Shown piece by piece: positions 37,637 to 46,460 of a stretch of DNA of 64,000 nucleotides. The notes under the pieces were generated by a model. It made no database searches, was not told the DNA's origin, and worked only from the letters and a program-made list of their open reading frames with translations. The DNA lies in contig NZ_VITN01000002.1 of the NCBI RefSeq assembly GCF_007828045.1, positions 62,001 through 126,000 of the forward strand, written 5' to 3'. Within the stretch, counting starts at the first letter, position 1; each line of letters begins with the position of its first letter. A program made the translations under genes and the position numbers. The stretch comes from Nitrospirillum amazonense (GTDB taxonomy: Bacteria > Pseudomonadota > Alphaproteobacteria > Azospirillales > Azospirillaceae).

Positions 37637-39121
37637 TTACGACACCAGCGGCGGCAGGGGCTGCGGGCCGGCGGCCTGTTCGATGACGTGGCCGACCTTC
37701 AACACGGTGGCCTCATCGAACGGACGGCCCAGCACCTGCAGGCCCAGGGGCAGGCCCTCGCCGCTCAGGCCCGCCGGCACCGACAGGCCGGGCAGGCCCG
37801 CCAGGTTGGCGGGCACGGTGAAGACGTCGTTCAGGTACATGGCGATGGGGTCGTCCATCTTCTCGCCGATACCGAAGGCGGCCGACGGGGCGGTGGGCGT
37901 CAGGATGACGTCGCACTGCTCGTACGCCTTGGTGAAGTCCTCGGCGATGCGGGCCCGCACCTTCTGCGCCTTCAGGTAATAGGCGTCGTAGTAGCCGGCC
38001 GACAACACGTAAGTGCCGATCATGATGCGGCGCTTCACCTCGGCGCCGAAGCCCTCGGCGCGGGTGTTCTCATACATCTCCTTCAGGTCCTTGCCCTCGA
38101 CGCGCAGGCCGAAGCGCACGCCGTCATAACGGGCCAAGTTGGAGGAGGCCTCGGCCGGGGCCACGATGTAGTAGGCCGGCAGGGCGTACTTGGTGTGCGG
38201 CAGGCTGATCTCCACCGGCGTGGCGCCGGCGGCCTTCAGCCATTCGATGCCCTGCTGCCACAGCCGCTCGATTTCCGCCGGCATGCCGTCGACACGGTAT
38301 TCCTTGGGAATGCCCACGCGCAGGCCGCGGATGTCGCCGGTCAGCGCGGCGGCATAGTCCGGCACCGGCACATCGATGGAGGTGCTGTCCTTGGGATCGT
38401 AGCCGGCCATGGAGCGCAGCATGAGGGCCGCGTCCTTCACCGTGCGGGTCATGGGGCCAGCCTGGTCCAGGGACGAGGCGAAGGCGACAATACCCCAGCG
38501 CGAGCAACGGCCGTAGGTCGGCTTGATACCGACGATGCCGACGAAGCTGGCAGGCTGGCGGATGGAGCCGCCGGTGTCGGTACCGGTGGCGCCCAGCGCC
38601 AGGCGCGCGGCCACGGCGGCGGCCGATCCGCCCGAGGAGCCGCCGGGCACCAGCTTGCGCGTGAAATTGCCGGCCGCGTCCTTGGGCGACCACGGGCTGA
38701 TCACCGGGCCGTAATGGCTGGTGATGTTGGCCGAGCCCATGGCGAATTCGTCCAGGTTCAGCTTGCCCAGCATGACGGCGCCGTCGCGGAACAGCTGGGT
38801 GGTGACCGTGCTCTCATACGGCGGGACGAAGCCGTCCAGGATGTGGCTGGCGGCCGTGGTCTGCACACCCTCGGTGCAGAACAGGTCCTTGATGCCCAGG
38901 GGCAGGCCATCCAGAGCCCGCTGCCCGCCCTTGGCGTAGCGGGCGTCGGCATCCGCCGCCTGCTTCAGCGCCGCGTCCGGCGTCTCGATGATGTAGGCGT
39001 TCAGCTCCTTGGTCGCCGCCATGGCGTCCAGGTGCGCCTGGGTCAGCTCGACGGCGGTGAACTCCTTGGCGGCCAAGCCGGCCAAGGCGTCGGCCATGGT
39101 CAGGTGGGTCAGCTTCGTCAT
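37637..39121 (-). CDS. gatA: Aspartyl/glutamyl-tRNA amidotransferase subunit A
   Basis: 494 aa. Amidase-signature residues are intact: Lys in PLGIKDLF, the Gly/Ser-rich [14 protein letters not shown] and the nucleophilic Ser in [12 protein letters not shown]. GatA releases ammonia from glutamine for conversion of Glu-tRNA(Gln) or Asp-tRNA(Asn). The start overlaps the gatC stop (TGATG), so the two are translated together. Unusually, a terminator follows and no gatB lies downstream. Confidence 0.96.
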   Translation of the reverse strand: MTKLTHLTMADALAGLAAKEFTAVELTQAHLDAMAATKELNAYIIETPDAALKQAADADARYAKGGQRALDGLPLGIKDLFCTEGVQTTAASHILDGFVPPYESTVTTQLFRDGAVMLGKLNLDEFAMGSANITSHYGPVISPWSPKDAAGNFTRKLVPGGSSGGSAAAVAARLALGATGTDTGGSIRQPASFVGIVGIKPTYGRCSRWGIVAFASSLDQAGPMTRTVKDAALMLRSMAGYDPKDSTSIDVPVPDYAAALTGDIRGLRVGIPKEYRVDGMPAEIERLWQQGIEWLKAAGATPVEISLPHTKYALPAYYIVAPAEASSNLARYDGVRFGLRVEGKDLKEMYENTRAEGFGAEVKRRIMIGTYVLSAGYYDAYYLKAQKVRARIAEDFTKAYEQCDVILTPTAPSAAFGIGEKMDDPIAMYLNDVFTVPANLAGLPGLSVPAGLSGEGLPLGLQVLGRPFDEATVLKVGHVIEQAAGPQPLPPLVS

Positions 39122-39408
39122 CACTCGACAACCTTGGGCACGGAAAAGAAATTCTCGGTGGCATCGGTGGCGTTGGCGACCACCTTTTCCGGATAACCGC
39201 CATCGGTCACGGCGTCGGGGCGGCGGCGCAGGTTGGCCGCGACCACGCTGGTCATCGGTTCGATGCCTTGGGTGTCCACCTCGCCCAGCATTTCCACCCA
39301 CGTCATGATGGTGCTGAGTTCGCCGGCCAGTTGCTCCAGATCGGAGTCCGGGACCTTGATGCGGGCGAGATGCGCGATCTTCGCCACGGTGGCCTTGTCG
39401 AGGGACAT
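39121..39408 (-). CDS. gatC: Aspartyl/glutamyl-tRNA amidotransferase subunit C
   Basis: 95 aa, the usual GatC length, beginning [17 protein letters not shown] with the conserved [16 protein letters not shown] and IEPMTSV. It wraps between GatA and GatB and stabilises the complex. AAGGAGA lies about 12 nt before the ATG. It is divergent from ruvX over about 100 bp, which must hold both promoters. Confidence 0.95.
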   Translation of the reverse strand: MSLDKATVAKIAHLARIKVPDSDLEQLAGELSTIMTWVEMLGEVDTQGIEPMTSVVAANLRRRPDAVTDGGYPEKVVANATDATENFFSVPKVVE

Positions 39409-39509
39409 GGTGCTAAGTCTCTCCTTCGGAATAAGGAGCCACGGGGGCGATGACAGGCGGCGTGTCGTATGCCGCCGGCCCCCGGGCGGCGCGGAAGGTA
39501 ACACCCGGT

Positions 39510-40082
39510 ATGGCGATCCGCAACATCAGGGACCTCAAGGCCCAGCTGCCCCCCGGCGGGCGGCTGATGGGCCTGGATCTGGGCTCGAAAACCATCGGCA
39601 TGGCGATCTCCGATCCCGGCCTGACCGTGGCCTCGCCGGTCGGCACCATCATGCGGCGCAAGTTCACGACCGACGTGCAGGACCTGGCCAAGGAGCTGCG
39701 CGGCCGCAACGTCGCCGGCTTCGTCATCGGCCTGCCCCGCAACATGGACGGCAGCGACGGCCCGGCCGCCCAATCGGCCCGCAGCTTCGCCCAGAACCTG
39801 ATCGAACAGCCCCAGCTGCTGGGCGGCCCAGTGCCCGAGATCGCCTTCTGGGACGAGCGCCTGTCCACCTCGGCCGTCAGCCGCATGATGATCGAGTGGG
39901 ACATGACCCGCAAACGCCGGGACGAGGTGGTCGACCGCATGGCCGCGGCCTACATCCTTCAGGGCGCCCTGGACTTCATGGCGGCCGAGGCCGCGCGCGC
40001 CGCCCTGGCCGCCCGTGACGAAGCGGGGGGTGATGCGGCCGGGGGTGACCCGGCAGTGGAAGATGACGATCTGGACGACTGA
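39510..40082 (+). CDS. ruvX: Putative Holliday junction resolvase RuvX/YqgF
   Basis: 190 aa. The RNase H-like fold shows in LMGLDLGSKTIGMAISD (catalytic Asp), FVIGLPRNMDGSDGP, the FWDERLST Glu and a DRMAAAYILQ Asp. Family roles are Holliday junction or pre-rRNA processing. The last 30 residues are an acidic Ala/Gly/Asp tail not needed for the fold. GGAAGG about 10 nt before the ATG supports this start. The AEC transporter gene begins 6 nt downstream. Confidence 0.9.
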   Translation: MAIRNIRDLKAQLPPGGRLMGLDLGSKTIGMAISDPGLTVASPVGTIMRRKFTTDVQDLAKELRGRNVAGFVIGLPRNMDGSDGPAAQSARSFAQNLIEQPQLLGGPVPEIAFWDERLSTSAVSRMMIEWDMTRKRRDEVVDRMAAAYILQGALDFMAAEAARAALAARDEAGGDAAGGDPAVEDDDLDD

Positions 40083-40088
40083 CCAGGC

Positions 40089-41015
40089 ATGCTGCAGGTC
40101 CTGACGGCGCTGGCGCCCACCTTCCTGCTGATCGCGATCGGCTTCGGGTTGCGGCATTTCAAGCTGATCGACGCCGCCTTCTGGGGTGCGGCCGAACGGC
40201 TGATCTATTACCTGCTGTTCCCCGCCCTGCTGATCGACGGCACCGCCAAGACCGACCTGTCGGGCATGGACATCTGGGCCATGGGCGGCGCGCTGGTGGG
40301 CGGCATCCTGCTGCTGAGCGCCGGCCTGCAACTGAGCTGCCGCCGCCTGTCGGGCAGCGATCCGGCCTACACCTCGGTCTTCCAGGGGGCGGTGCGGGTC
40401 AACACCTACGTCGCCATGGCCCTGGGCGCCGCGCTGCTGGGCCCGCACGGCACGGCCCTGATGGCCATCGGCGTGCTGTTCTGCATGCCCACGGTGAACA
40501 TCCTCAGCATCCTGGTGATGCAGCGCCACGGCGACATGCCGGCCGGCATGAAGCGCCATCCCATGCGCACCCTGTGGCAGATCCTGAGCAACCCGCTGGT
40601 CTGTTCCGTCATCGTGGGCGCCGCCCTGAACCTGGCCGGCGTCCGGCAGATTCCGGTGGTATCGCCCGTCATGGCCGTGCTGGGCCAGGCCAGCCTGCCG
40701 CTGGGCCTGCTGGCCGTGGGCGCCGGCCTGGGCTTTTCCGCCATCCGCGGCGCCAAGGTGGCGGTGGCCATCAGCAGCATGGCCCGGCTGGCCGTCCTGC
40801 CCGTCATCACGGCGCTGCTGGCCAAGGTGCTGGGTGTCCAGGGCAACGCCTTCGTTGCCGTGGTGCTGTACAACGCCCTGCCCACCTCGGTCAGCGCCTA
40901 TGTCCTGGCCCGGCAGATGGGCGGCGACGCCCCGTTGATGGCCGGCATCATCACCTTCCAAACCCTGGCGGCGGCCGTCACCCTGCCGGTGCTTCTGGCC
41001 CTGTTGACCGCCTGA
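40089..41015 (+). CDS. AEC-family transporter (auxin efflux carrier type)
   Basis: 308 aa with about ten hydrophobic helices in two inverted halves. Typical features are the start LAPTFLLIAIGFGLRHF, GAVRVNTYVAMAL and the end LPTSVSAYVLARQMGGDAPLM. The family includes malate permeases and auxin efflux carriers; the substrate cannot be told. It lies 6 nt after ruvX and is probably cotranscribed. Confidence 0.9.
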   Translation: MLQVLTALAPTFLLIAIGFGLRHFKLIDAAFWGAAERLIYYLLFPALLIDGTAKTDLSGMDIWAMGGALVGGILLLSAGLQLSCRRLSGSDPAYTSVFQGAVRVNTYVAMALGAALLGPHGTALMAIGVLFCMPTVNILSILVMQRHGDMPAGMKRHPMRTLWQILSNPLVCSVIVGAALNLAGVRQIPVVSPVMAVLGQASLPLGLLAVGAGLGFSAIRGAKVAVAISSMARLAVLPVITALLAKVLGVQGNAFVAVVLYNALPTSVSAYVLARQMGGDAPLMAGIITFQTLAAAVTLPVLLALLTA

Positions 41016-41022
41016 AACGACT

Positions 41023-41053
41023 TCGGCGGCGCAGGGGTGCCCTACGCCGCCGA
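41023..41053. terminator. Hairpin between convergent AEC and MFS genes
   Basis: A 9-bp perfect stem (TCGGCGGCG 41023-41031, CGCCGCCGA 41045-41053) in the 64-bp convergent gap, without a clear T-run on either side. Confidence 0.45.
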
Positions 41054-41079
41054 TCGTCACGTCAAAAAGCCCACACGCG

Positions 41080-42402
41080 TCAGTGCATGGACACCGCGCG
41101 GGGGGCGCCGCCGGTCTTGGCGGCGGGCTTGCCCGACAGCAGGTGCAGGCCGGTCAGCAGGCCGTAGCCGGCGATCATCAAGTAGCAGGCCACCGGCACG
41201 ATGAAGGCCAGCACCAAGCTGGTCAGATCGGCGACCTTGCCCGTGATCATGGGCACCACGGCCCCGCCGAAGATGGCCAGGCACAGCATGCCGGCACCCT
41301 GGGGCGTCTCTTCCTCCAGCCCATCGATGGCGATGGTGAAGATGGTGGGGAACATGATGGAGTTGCACAGGCCCACCGACAGGATGGTGGCCATGGCAAC
41401 CGTGCCGCTGCTGGCCATGGACAGGCTGACCAGCAGCGCGGCGGCCAGCGAACAGGCCATGAGCACGATGCCGGGGCGGGCGAAGCGCAGGACGACGGAG
41501 CCGATGAAGCGGCCGATCATGGCGCCGCCCCAGTACAGGCTGACCAGCACGGCAGCCTTGGATTCCGGTGTGTTCAGCACATCATGCAGGTGAATCAGGC
41601 CGGCGACCCAGGTGCCGAAGTCCGATGCCACGTCCCGCGTGCGGTCCAGGGTCAGGTAGTTCACCATGGCGCTGCCGATGGACACCTCCGCCCCGACATA
41701 GACGAAGATGGAAACCACGCCCAGAGCCAGCTGGCTGTGGCGCAGCACTTTCAGGCTGAGGCCGCTGCCTGACTGCTGGTCGGTGGAGGCCCCCTCACGG
41801 CCCCGCAGGAACCAGAACAGGATGGACAGGACCACCAGCAGGGCCGCGATCATGAGGAAGGGCACATGCACGCCGCGCGCGCTGGCATCCCCATCCGCCG
41901 CTTTGGATAGGATGAAGACCGAGCCCAGGATGGGCCCCAGCGTCGTGCCAAGGGAGTTGAAGGCCTGCGCCAGGTTCAGACGGCTGGAGGCCGTCTCAGG
42001 CCGCCCCAACAGGGACATGAGCGGATTGGCCGCCACCTGCAGCACGGTGATGCCGCCGGCCATGACGAACAGCGCCAGCAGGAAGGCAACGAACAGCCCC
42101 ATGCTGGAGGCCGGCACGAACAGCAGGCAGCCCAGGGTCATGATGACCAAGCCGGCGACGATGCCGCGCAAATAGCCCAGGCGTGCCAGCAGCGCGCCCG
42201 CCGGAACCGACACGACGAAGTAGGCCAGGAAGAAGGCGAACTGCACCAGCATCGCCTCGGTGTAGTTCAGCGAGAACTGTTCCTTCAGCTTGGGGATCAC
42301 GGCGTCCACGATGGACGTGGCGAAGCCCCAGGCGAAGAACAGCATGACGACGATCGGGGCCAGCGACGTCATGGATTTGTTGTGGGCGGATGCGGTCGAC
42401 AT
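41080..42402 (-). CDS. FucP-like MFS sugar permease
   Basis: About 440 aa, twelve membrane helices. FucP/GluP-branch features include FFAWGFATSIVDAVIPKLKE in TM1, FAFFLAYFVVSVPAGAL and VAANPLMSLLGRP. The branch imports L-fucose, glucose or galactose with protons. The ATG at 42402 is preferred because the extra residues from 42453 do not fit the family start. It is the last gene of the TonB receptor-GH3-DUF1593-GH3-esterase set and most likely carries the released monosaccharide into the cytoplasm. Confidence 0.87.
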   Translation of the reverse strand: MSTASAHNKSMTSLAPIVVMLFFAWGFATSIVDAVIPKLKEQFSLNYTEAMLVQFAFFLAYFVVSVPAGALLARLGYLRGIVAGLVIMTLGCLLFVPASSMGLFVAFLLALFVMAGGITVLQVAANPLMSLLGRPETASSRLNLAQAFNSLGTTLGPILGSVFILSKAADGDASARGVHVPFLMIAALLVVLSILFWFLRGREGASTDQQSGSGLSLKVLRHSQLALGVVSIFVYVGAEVSIGSAMVNYLTLDRTRDVASDFGTWVAGLIHLHDVLNTPESKAAVLVSLYWGGAMIGRFIGSVVLRFARPGIVLMACSLAAALLVSLSMASSGTVAMATILSVGLCNSIMFPTIFTIAIDGLEEETPQGAGMLCLAIFGGAVVPMITGKVADLTSLVLAFIVPVACYLMIAGYGLLTGLHLLSGKPAAKTGGAPRAVSMH

Positions 42403-42499
42403 CGATCGTTCGTCCAGTCGGTATGATAAGTCCGGGCCCGAGGGGTTTGACATCCGTCGGGCCCGGGTTCAATGGCTATTACGACACATTCGTATTTTA

Positions 42500-42532
42500 T
42501 TGCGTCGCGAAATGAAATTTTCCGCAACGCAA
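42500..42532. promoter_or_regulatory. AT-rich imperfect inverted repeat between MFS and esterase genes
   Basis: TTGCGT-x-GCG-x-AA pairs with TT-x-CGC-x-ACGCAA across 42500-42532 (11 of 13 pairs, 7-nt centre). It lies in the 135-bp gap after the esterase stop and about 100 nt upstream of the MFS start. It may be an operator for a separate MFS promoter or a transcript hairpin; ATAAAATACG on the minus strand beside it looks like a -10. Confidence 0.35.
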
Positions 42533-42537
42533 CATGA

Positions 42538-44160
42538 TTAGTTCGATGCCGCCTTGGACCGCTGCTCCGCCACCTTCTGGGCCAGGTCCAGCCGGTCCTT
42601 CATCGGGTCGACCTCCAGCACCGGCCCCTTGGTGCCGAAGTCCATCAGGCGTTCATCCCGGCCCGCCTTGAAGGGCGTCCAGGCCGGCAGGCCCTGGGGC
42701 TCGGGCTTGCCCGTCTTGGCGAAGGCCACCCAGTAGGCGTGCGCCGCCTTGGCCGCCGCCGCGTCCGCCGCCGTCAGCGCGTCGCCATAGCGGGCCTTCA
42801 CCGTATCGAAGACGAAGGGGATTTCGGTGGCATGCGGCGTGCCCCACCATTCCTTGCGCATGCTTTCCGCCACATAGGAATAGCGGAACAGGTAGACGGG
42901 CGATTTGTGGGCCGACAGCAGGCGGGCGGTTTCGCGCGCCGGCTCGATGAACATGAAGGCACCCGCCACGCGGTGGCCGATCAACTTCACATCGCGTGAC
43001 CCGTCCGGATCGAACAGGGCCAGCGCCTTGTCCTTGTCGGCGCCGAAGGGCGCCAGCACATCGTCCAACGAACCGCCAAAGAAGAAGCCGTCGGCCCCGG
43101 TGGCGCCCACCATCACCGGCACGTCGGCGCCCGCGCCCGCCGCATAGGCCGTGACCGGTGCCGAATAGCGCACCACGGCGCCATCCACCATGGGTCCGGA
43201 ATATGTCGGCACGTTCATGGTGGCCATGTTCAGACCATCCACCACCGCCTCCGCCGGCAGGGCGCGCAGGGCCGCCAGGCCGGTGGCGCCCGTGTCGGTG
43301 ATGCCGTGCTGGGCGGCATAGGCCAGGCCCGATTTTTCCGCCGACGGCGCGTCACCGTCCGCATGCAGGGGCGGCGTGGGCAGAATGCGCTCACGGCCGG
43401 CGCCCGACTGGACGATGCCCCGGTTGAACAGGCCCTTGGCCATGGGGGAGGTCAGCAGGGTGTGGACGGAGATGCCGCCCGCGGATTCCCCGAAGATGGT
43501 GACATTGTCGGGGTCGCCGCCGAAGGCGGTGATGTTGCGCTTCACCCACTGCAAGGCCGCCAGTTGGTCGAGATAGCCGTAGTTGCCCACGGGGCCCTGC
43601 CCCGCCTCCGCCACCAGGGCGGGATGGGCGAAGAAGCCGAAGCGGCCGACGCGGTAGTTGAAACTGACCAGCACCACGCCGTCACGGGCGAAGTTCGACC
43701 CATCATAGACGGCGGGGGAACTGCCGCCGTTCACGAAGCCGCCCCCGTAGATCCACACCATCACCGGCCGCTTGGCGCCCGGCTTGACGGTGTCGGCGGG
43801 TGCCCAGACGTTCAGGTACAGGCAATCCTCCGCCGGGGCCACCCCCAGGGGCGCCGCATCGCCCGGCAGCGGCTTCTGCATGCAGTCGGCGCCATACTCG
43901 GCGCCGGAGCGCACGCCGGCCCAGGCGGCGGCCGGCCGCGGCGGGCGCCAGCGCAAGGCCCCCACCGGCGGGGCGGCGAAAGGGATGCCCTTGAACGCCG
44001 CCACATCGCCACTGACCACGCCGGAGACCCGGCCCTGTTCCACCTGCACCACCGGCCCCGGGGCTGGCCCCGGGGTTGGCGCCGCGGTCTCCGCCGCGAA
44101 GGCCGGCGCCGCGGCGGCCAGCAGCAGCGCCAGAGCCGCCCGCTTCATCATCTTGGACAT
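42538..44160 (-). CDS. Secreted type-B carboxylesterase
   Basis: 540 aa with a signal peptide (APAFAAET). The catalytic Ser is in FGESAGGIS and the His in WGTPHATEIPF; the acidic member is likely in the TGADGFFFGGS region. Oxyanion-hole Gly residues are in WIYGGGFVNGG. Family members hydrolyse esters of many kinds; here a plant cell-wall acyl group is likely, inferred only from the surrounding GH3 genes. It starts 23 bp after the GH3 gene on the same strand. Confidence 0.88.
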   Translation of the reverse strand: MSKMMKRAALALLLAAAAPAFAAETAAPTPGPAPGPVVQVEQGRVSGVVSGDVAAFKGIPFAAPPVGALRWRPPRPAAAWAGVRSGAEYGADCMQKPLPGDAAPLGVAPAEDCLYLNVWAPADTVKPGAKRPVMVWIYGGGFVNGGSSPAVYDGSNFARDGVVLVSFNYRVGRFGFFAHPALVAEAGQGPVGNYGYLDQLAALQWVKRNITAFGGDPDNVTIFGESAGGISVHTLLTSPMAKGLFNRGIVQSGAGRERILPTPPLHADGDAPSAEKSGLAYAAQHGITDTGATGLAALRALPAEAVVDGLNMATMNVPTYSGPMVDGAVVRYSAPVTAYAAGAGADVPVMVGATGADGFFFGGSLDDVLAPFGADKDKALALFDPDGSRDVKLIGHRVAGAFMFIEPARETARLLSAHKSPVYLFRYSYVAESMRKEWWGTPHATEIPFVFDTVKARYGDALTAADAAAAKAAHAYWVAFAKTGKPEPQGLPAWTPFKAGRDERLMDFGTKGPVLEVDPMKDRLDLAQKVAEQRSKAASN

Positions 44161-44183
44161 CGCGATCCCTTTCCTTGGAAGGC

Positions 44184-46460
44184 TTACGGTTGACGGGTGG
44201 AGGCCTTGACGGCCGCCCCGCCCTTCAGCGCCAGATCGGTGGCCGATGAGCCAACCGCCACCTGGTAATCGCCGGACTTGACCTGCCAGGCGTGCGCAGC
44301 CTCATCGAAGTTGCCCAGCAGGCGGGTGTCAGCGGTGACGGTCACGCGCTTCTTCTCCCCCGGGGCCAGGGCCACCTTGGACCAGCCGATCAGGCGCTGG
44401 GTCTTGGTGCCGGCGGCATTGGTCAGATAGACCTGGGGCACATCCTGGCCGGCGCGCTTGCCGGTGTTGGTGACCTCGAAGCTGACGGTCAGGGTATCGC
44501 CGCCCGTCACCTTCACGTCGCCATAGCTGAAGTGGCTGTAGCCGAGGCCGTAGCCGAAGGGGAACAGGGGCTTTGCACCCGTCTTGGCGTAACGGCGATA
44601 GCCGATGTCGGCGCCCTCGGTATAGGTGATCTCAGCCGGGCTGAACTCCGGCTTGTCGGCGCCGGGGATGTCCTTGTGCAGCAACTGGCTGTCGTCCGCC
44701 GGGAAGGTGATGGGCAGGCGGCCGGAGGGATTGGCATCGCCGAACAAGATATCGGCGATGGCCTCGCCCCCCCGGCTACCGGGGTACCAGGCCTCCACCA
44801 CGCCGGCCACCTTGTCCAGCCAGGGCATGTGCACCGGCCCGCCCGTCTCCAGCACCACGATGGTGTTGGGGTTGGCGGCGGCCACGGCGGCGATCAGGGC
44901 GTCCTGGCCGTTGGGTAGGCTGAGGTCCGGCGCGTCGGCGCCCTCGCTCATCCACTGGGTGGCGAAGACGATGGCCACGTCCGTGGTCTTGGCGACGGCC
45001 GCCGCCTCCGCCGGGTAGGAACCGTCGTTGAAGCGCACCGCCTTCTCCCCCGCCTTGGCGCGGATGGCCTTCAGGGGCGAGGAGGCGTGATAGACCACGG
45101 TGCGGAAGGGGCCCATCATGCCGTCGCCGCCCAAGGGGATGCTGGCGCCCGGGCCCCCGTCCGACACCACCTGCGAGGAACCGCCGCCCGACAGCACGCC
45201 GGCGTTGGCGAAGCCGCCGATGACGGTGACGGTCTTGCCTTTTGTGGCCAAGGGCAGCACATCGCCCTTGTTCTTCAGCAGGACGATGCCCTCGGTTCCC
45301 GCAGCCTTGGTCACCAGGGCGTGGGCGTCGAAGTCGATGGGTGCCTTGGCCGCCGGGTTGTCGAACAGCCCGGCCGCGAACATGGAGCGCAGGATGCGCC
45401 GGGTCATGTCGGACAGGCGTTCCGCCGGCACCGTCTTGTCCTGGATGGCGGCCTTCAGCGGCTCATTGAACCAGACCTTGCCGCCGGGGCTCAACATGAC
45501 GTCGATCTGCTCCCCGGACTCCTGGTCCAGGCCGTTCACGGCCGCCTCGACGCCATGGACCGCACCCCAGTCGGACATGACCCAGCCGGGATAGGCCCAG
45601 TCGGTCTTCAGCACCTTGTTCAGCAGGAAGGGGTTGTCGCAGGCATAGGCGCCGTTGACCTTGTTGTAGGCGCACATGACGGAACCGGGCTTGCCCTTCT
45701 CGATGGCAATCTGGAAGGCCAGCAGGTCGCTTTCGCGCGCCGCCGCCTCCGCGATCTTGACATCCAGGGTCATGCGCTGGGTTTCCTGGTCGTTCACCGC
45801 GAAGTGCTTGATGGTGGAAACGACGTTCTGGTCCTGGATGCCCCGGATGGATTCCCCGCCCAGGGTGCCGGCCAGCAAGGGATCCTCGCCCAGATATTCG
45901 AAGTTGCGGCCGTTGCGCGGATCGCGCGCCAGGTTGACGCCACCGGCCAGCAGGACGTTCAGGCCCTTGGCGTACGCCTCCTTCCCGATCATGGCGCCGC
46001 CCTTGTAAGCGGTTTCGGGGTTCCAGGTGGAGGCGAGCGACAGGCCGGACGGCAGGCCCGTGGACGGGTCGCCCGGCCGCACGTTCATGGGGTTGGCCAC
46101 GCCCAGGCTGGCGTCGCTCTCCTGCAGGGCCGGGATGCCCAGGCGCGGCACGCCGGGGATATAACCGGCGGACCCGATGGCGCCTTCCGGCAGCTTGGCG
46201 CCCAGGAAGGGCATGGCCATGGGCCCGTGGACCAGGCCGATGCGCTCATCCAGCGTCAATTCCTTATTCAACAGGTCGGCGCGCTGGTCCGGCGACAGCT
46301 TGGTGTCCATCCACGGCCGCGCCGCCTCGGCGGCCAAGGCGGTGCTCACCAACGGAGCGGTGAGCGAGAGCGACAGGGCCGTGCCCAGCAGCAGGCGGCG
46401 CATGCAATCGGTCATGGGGTGCGTTTCCATCCGGTTGTTTTGGTCAGGCTTCAGGGTCAT
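44184..46460 (-). CDS. GH3 beta-glucosidase/beta-xylosidase-type enzyme
   Basis: 758 aa. The ATG at 46460 overlaps the stop codon of the DUF1593 gene by 4 nt (ATGA), which supports it although the signal peptide (ending TALAAEA) then has a long leader; ATGs at 46430 and 46415 are alternatives. The nucleophile is D297 in VMSDWGAVHG, and a KHFAVNDQE loop is present. The second domain has MSEGADAPDLSLP, with the probable acid/base Glu, and a fibronectin III-like domain closes the protein (GYGLGYSHFSY, VTNTGKRAG). Periplasmic. Gluco-, xylo- or other specificity cannot be decided. Confidence 0.92.
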   Translation of the reverse strand: MTLKPDQNNRMETHPMTDCMRRLLLGTALSLSLTAPLVSTALAAEAARPWMDTKLSPDQRADLLNKELTLDERIGLVHGPMAMPFLGAKLPEGAIGSAGYIPGVPRLGIPALQESDASLGVANPMNVRPGDPSTGLPSGLSLASTWNPETAYKGGAMIGKEAYAKGLNVLLAGGVNLARDPRNGRNFEYLGEDPLLAGTLGGESIRGIQDQNVVSTIKHFAVNDQETQRMTLDVKIAEAAARESDLLAFQIAIEKGKPGSVMCAYNKVNGAYACDNPFLLNKVLKTDWAYPGWVMSDWGAVHGVEAAVNGLDQESGEQIDVMLSPGGKVWFNEPLKAAIQDKTVPAERLSDMTRRILRSMFAAGLFDNPAAKAPIDFDAHALVTKAAGTEGIVLLKNKGDVLPLATKGKTVTVIGGFANAGVLSGGGSSQVVSDGGPGASIPLGGDGMMGPFRTVVYHASSPLKAIRAKAGEKAVRFNDGSYPAEAAAVAKTTDVAIVFATQWMSEGADAPDLSLPNGQDALIAAVAAANPNTIVVLETGGPVHMPWLDKVAGVVEAWYPGSRGGEAIADILFGDANPSGRLPITFPADDSQLLHKDIPGADKPEFSPAEITYTEGADIGYRRYAKTGAKPLFPFGYGLGYSHFSYGDVKVTGGDTLTVSFEVTNTGKRAGQDVPQVYLTNAAGTKTQRLIGWSKVALAPGEKKRVTVTADTRLLGNFDEAAHAWQVKSGDYQVAVGSSATDLALKGGAAVKASTRQP

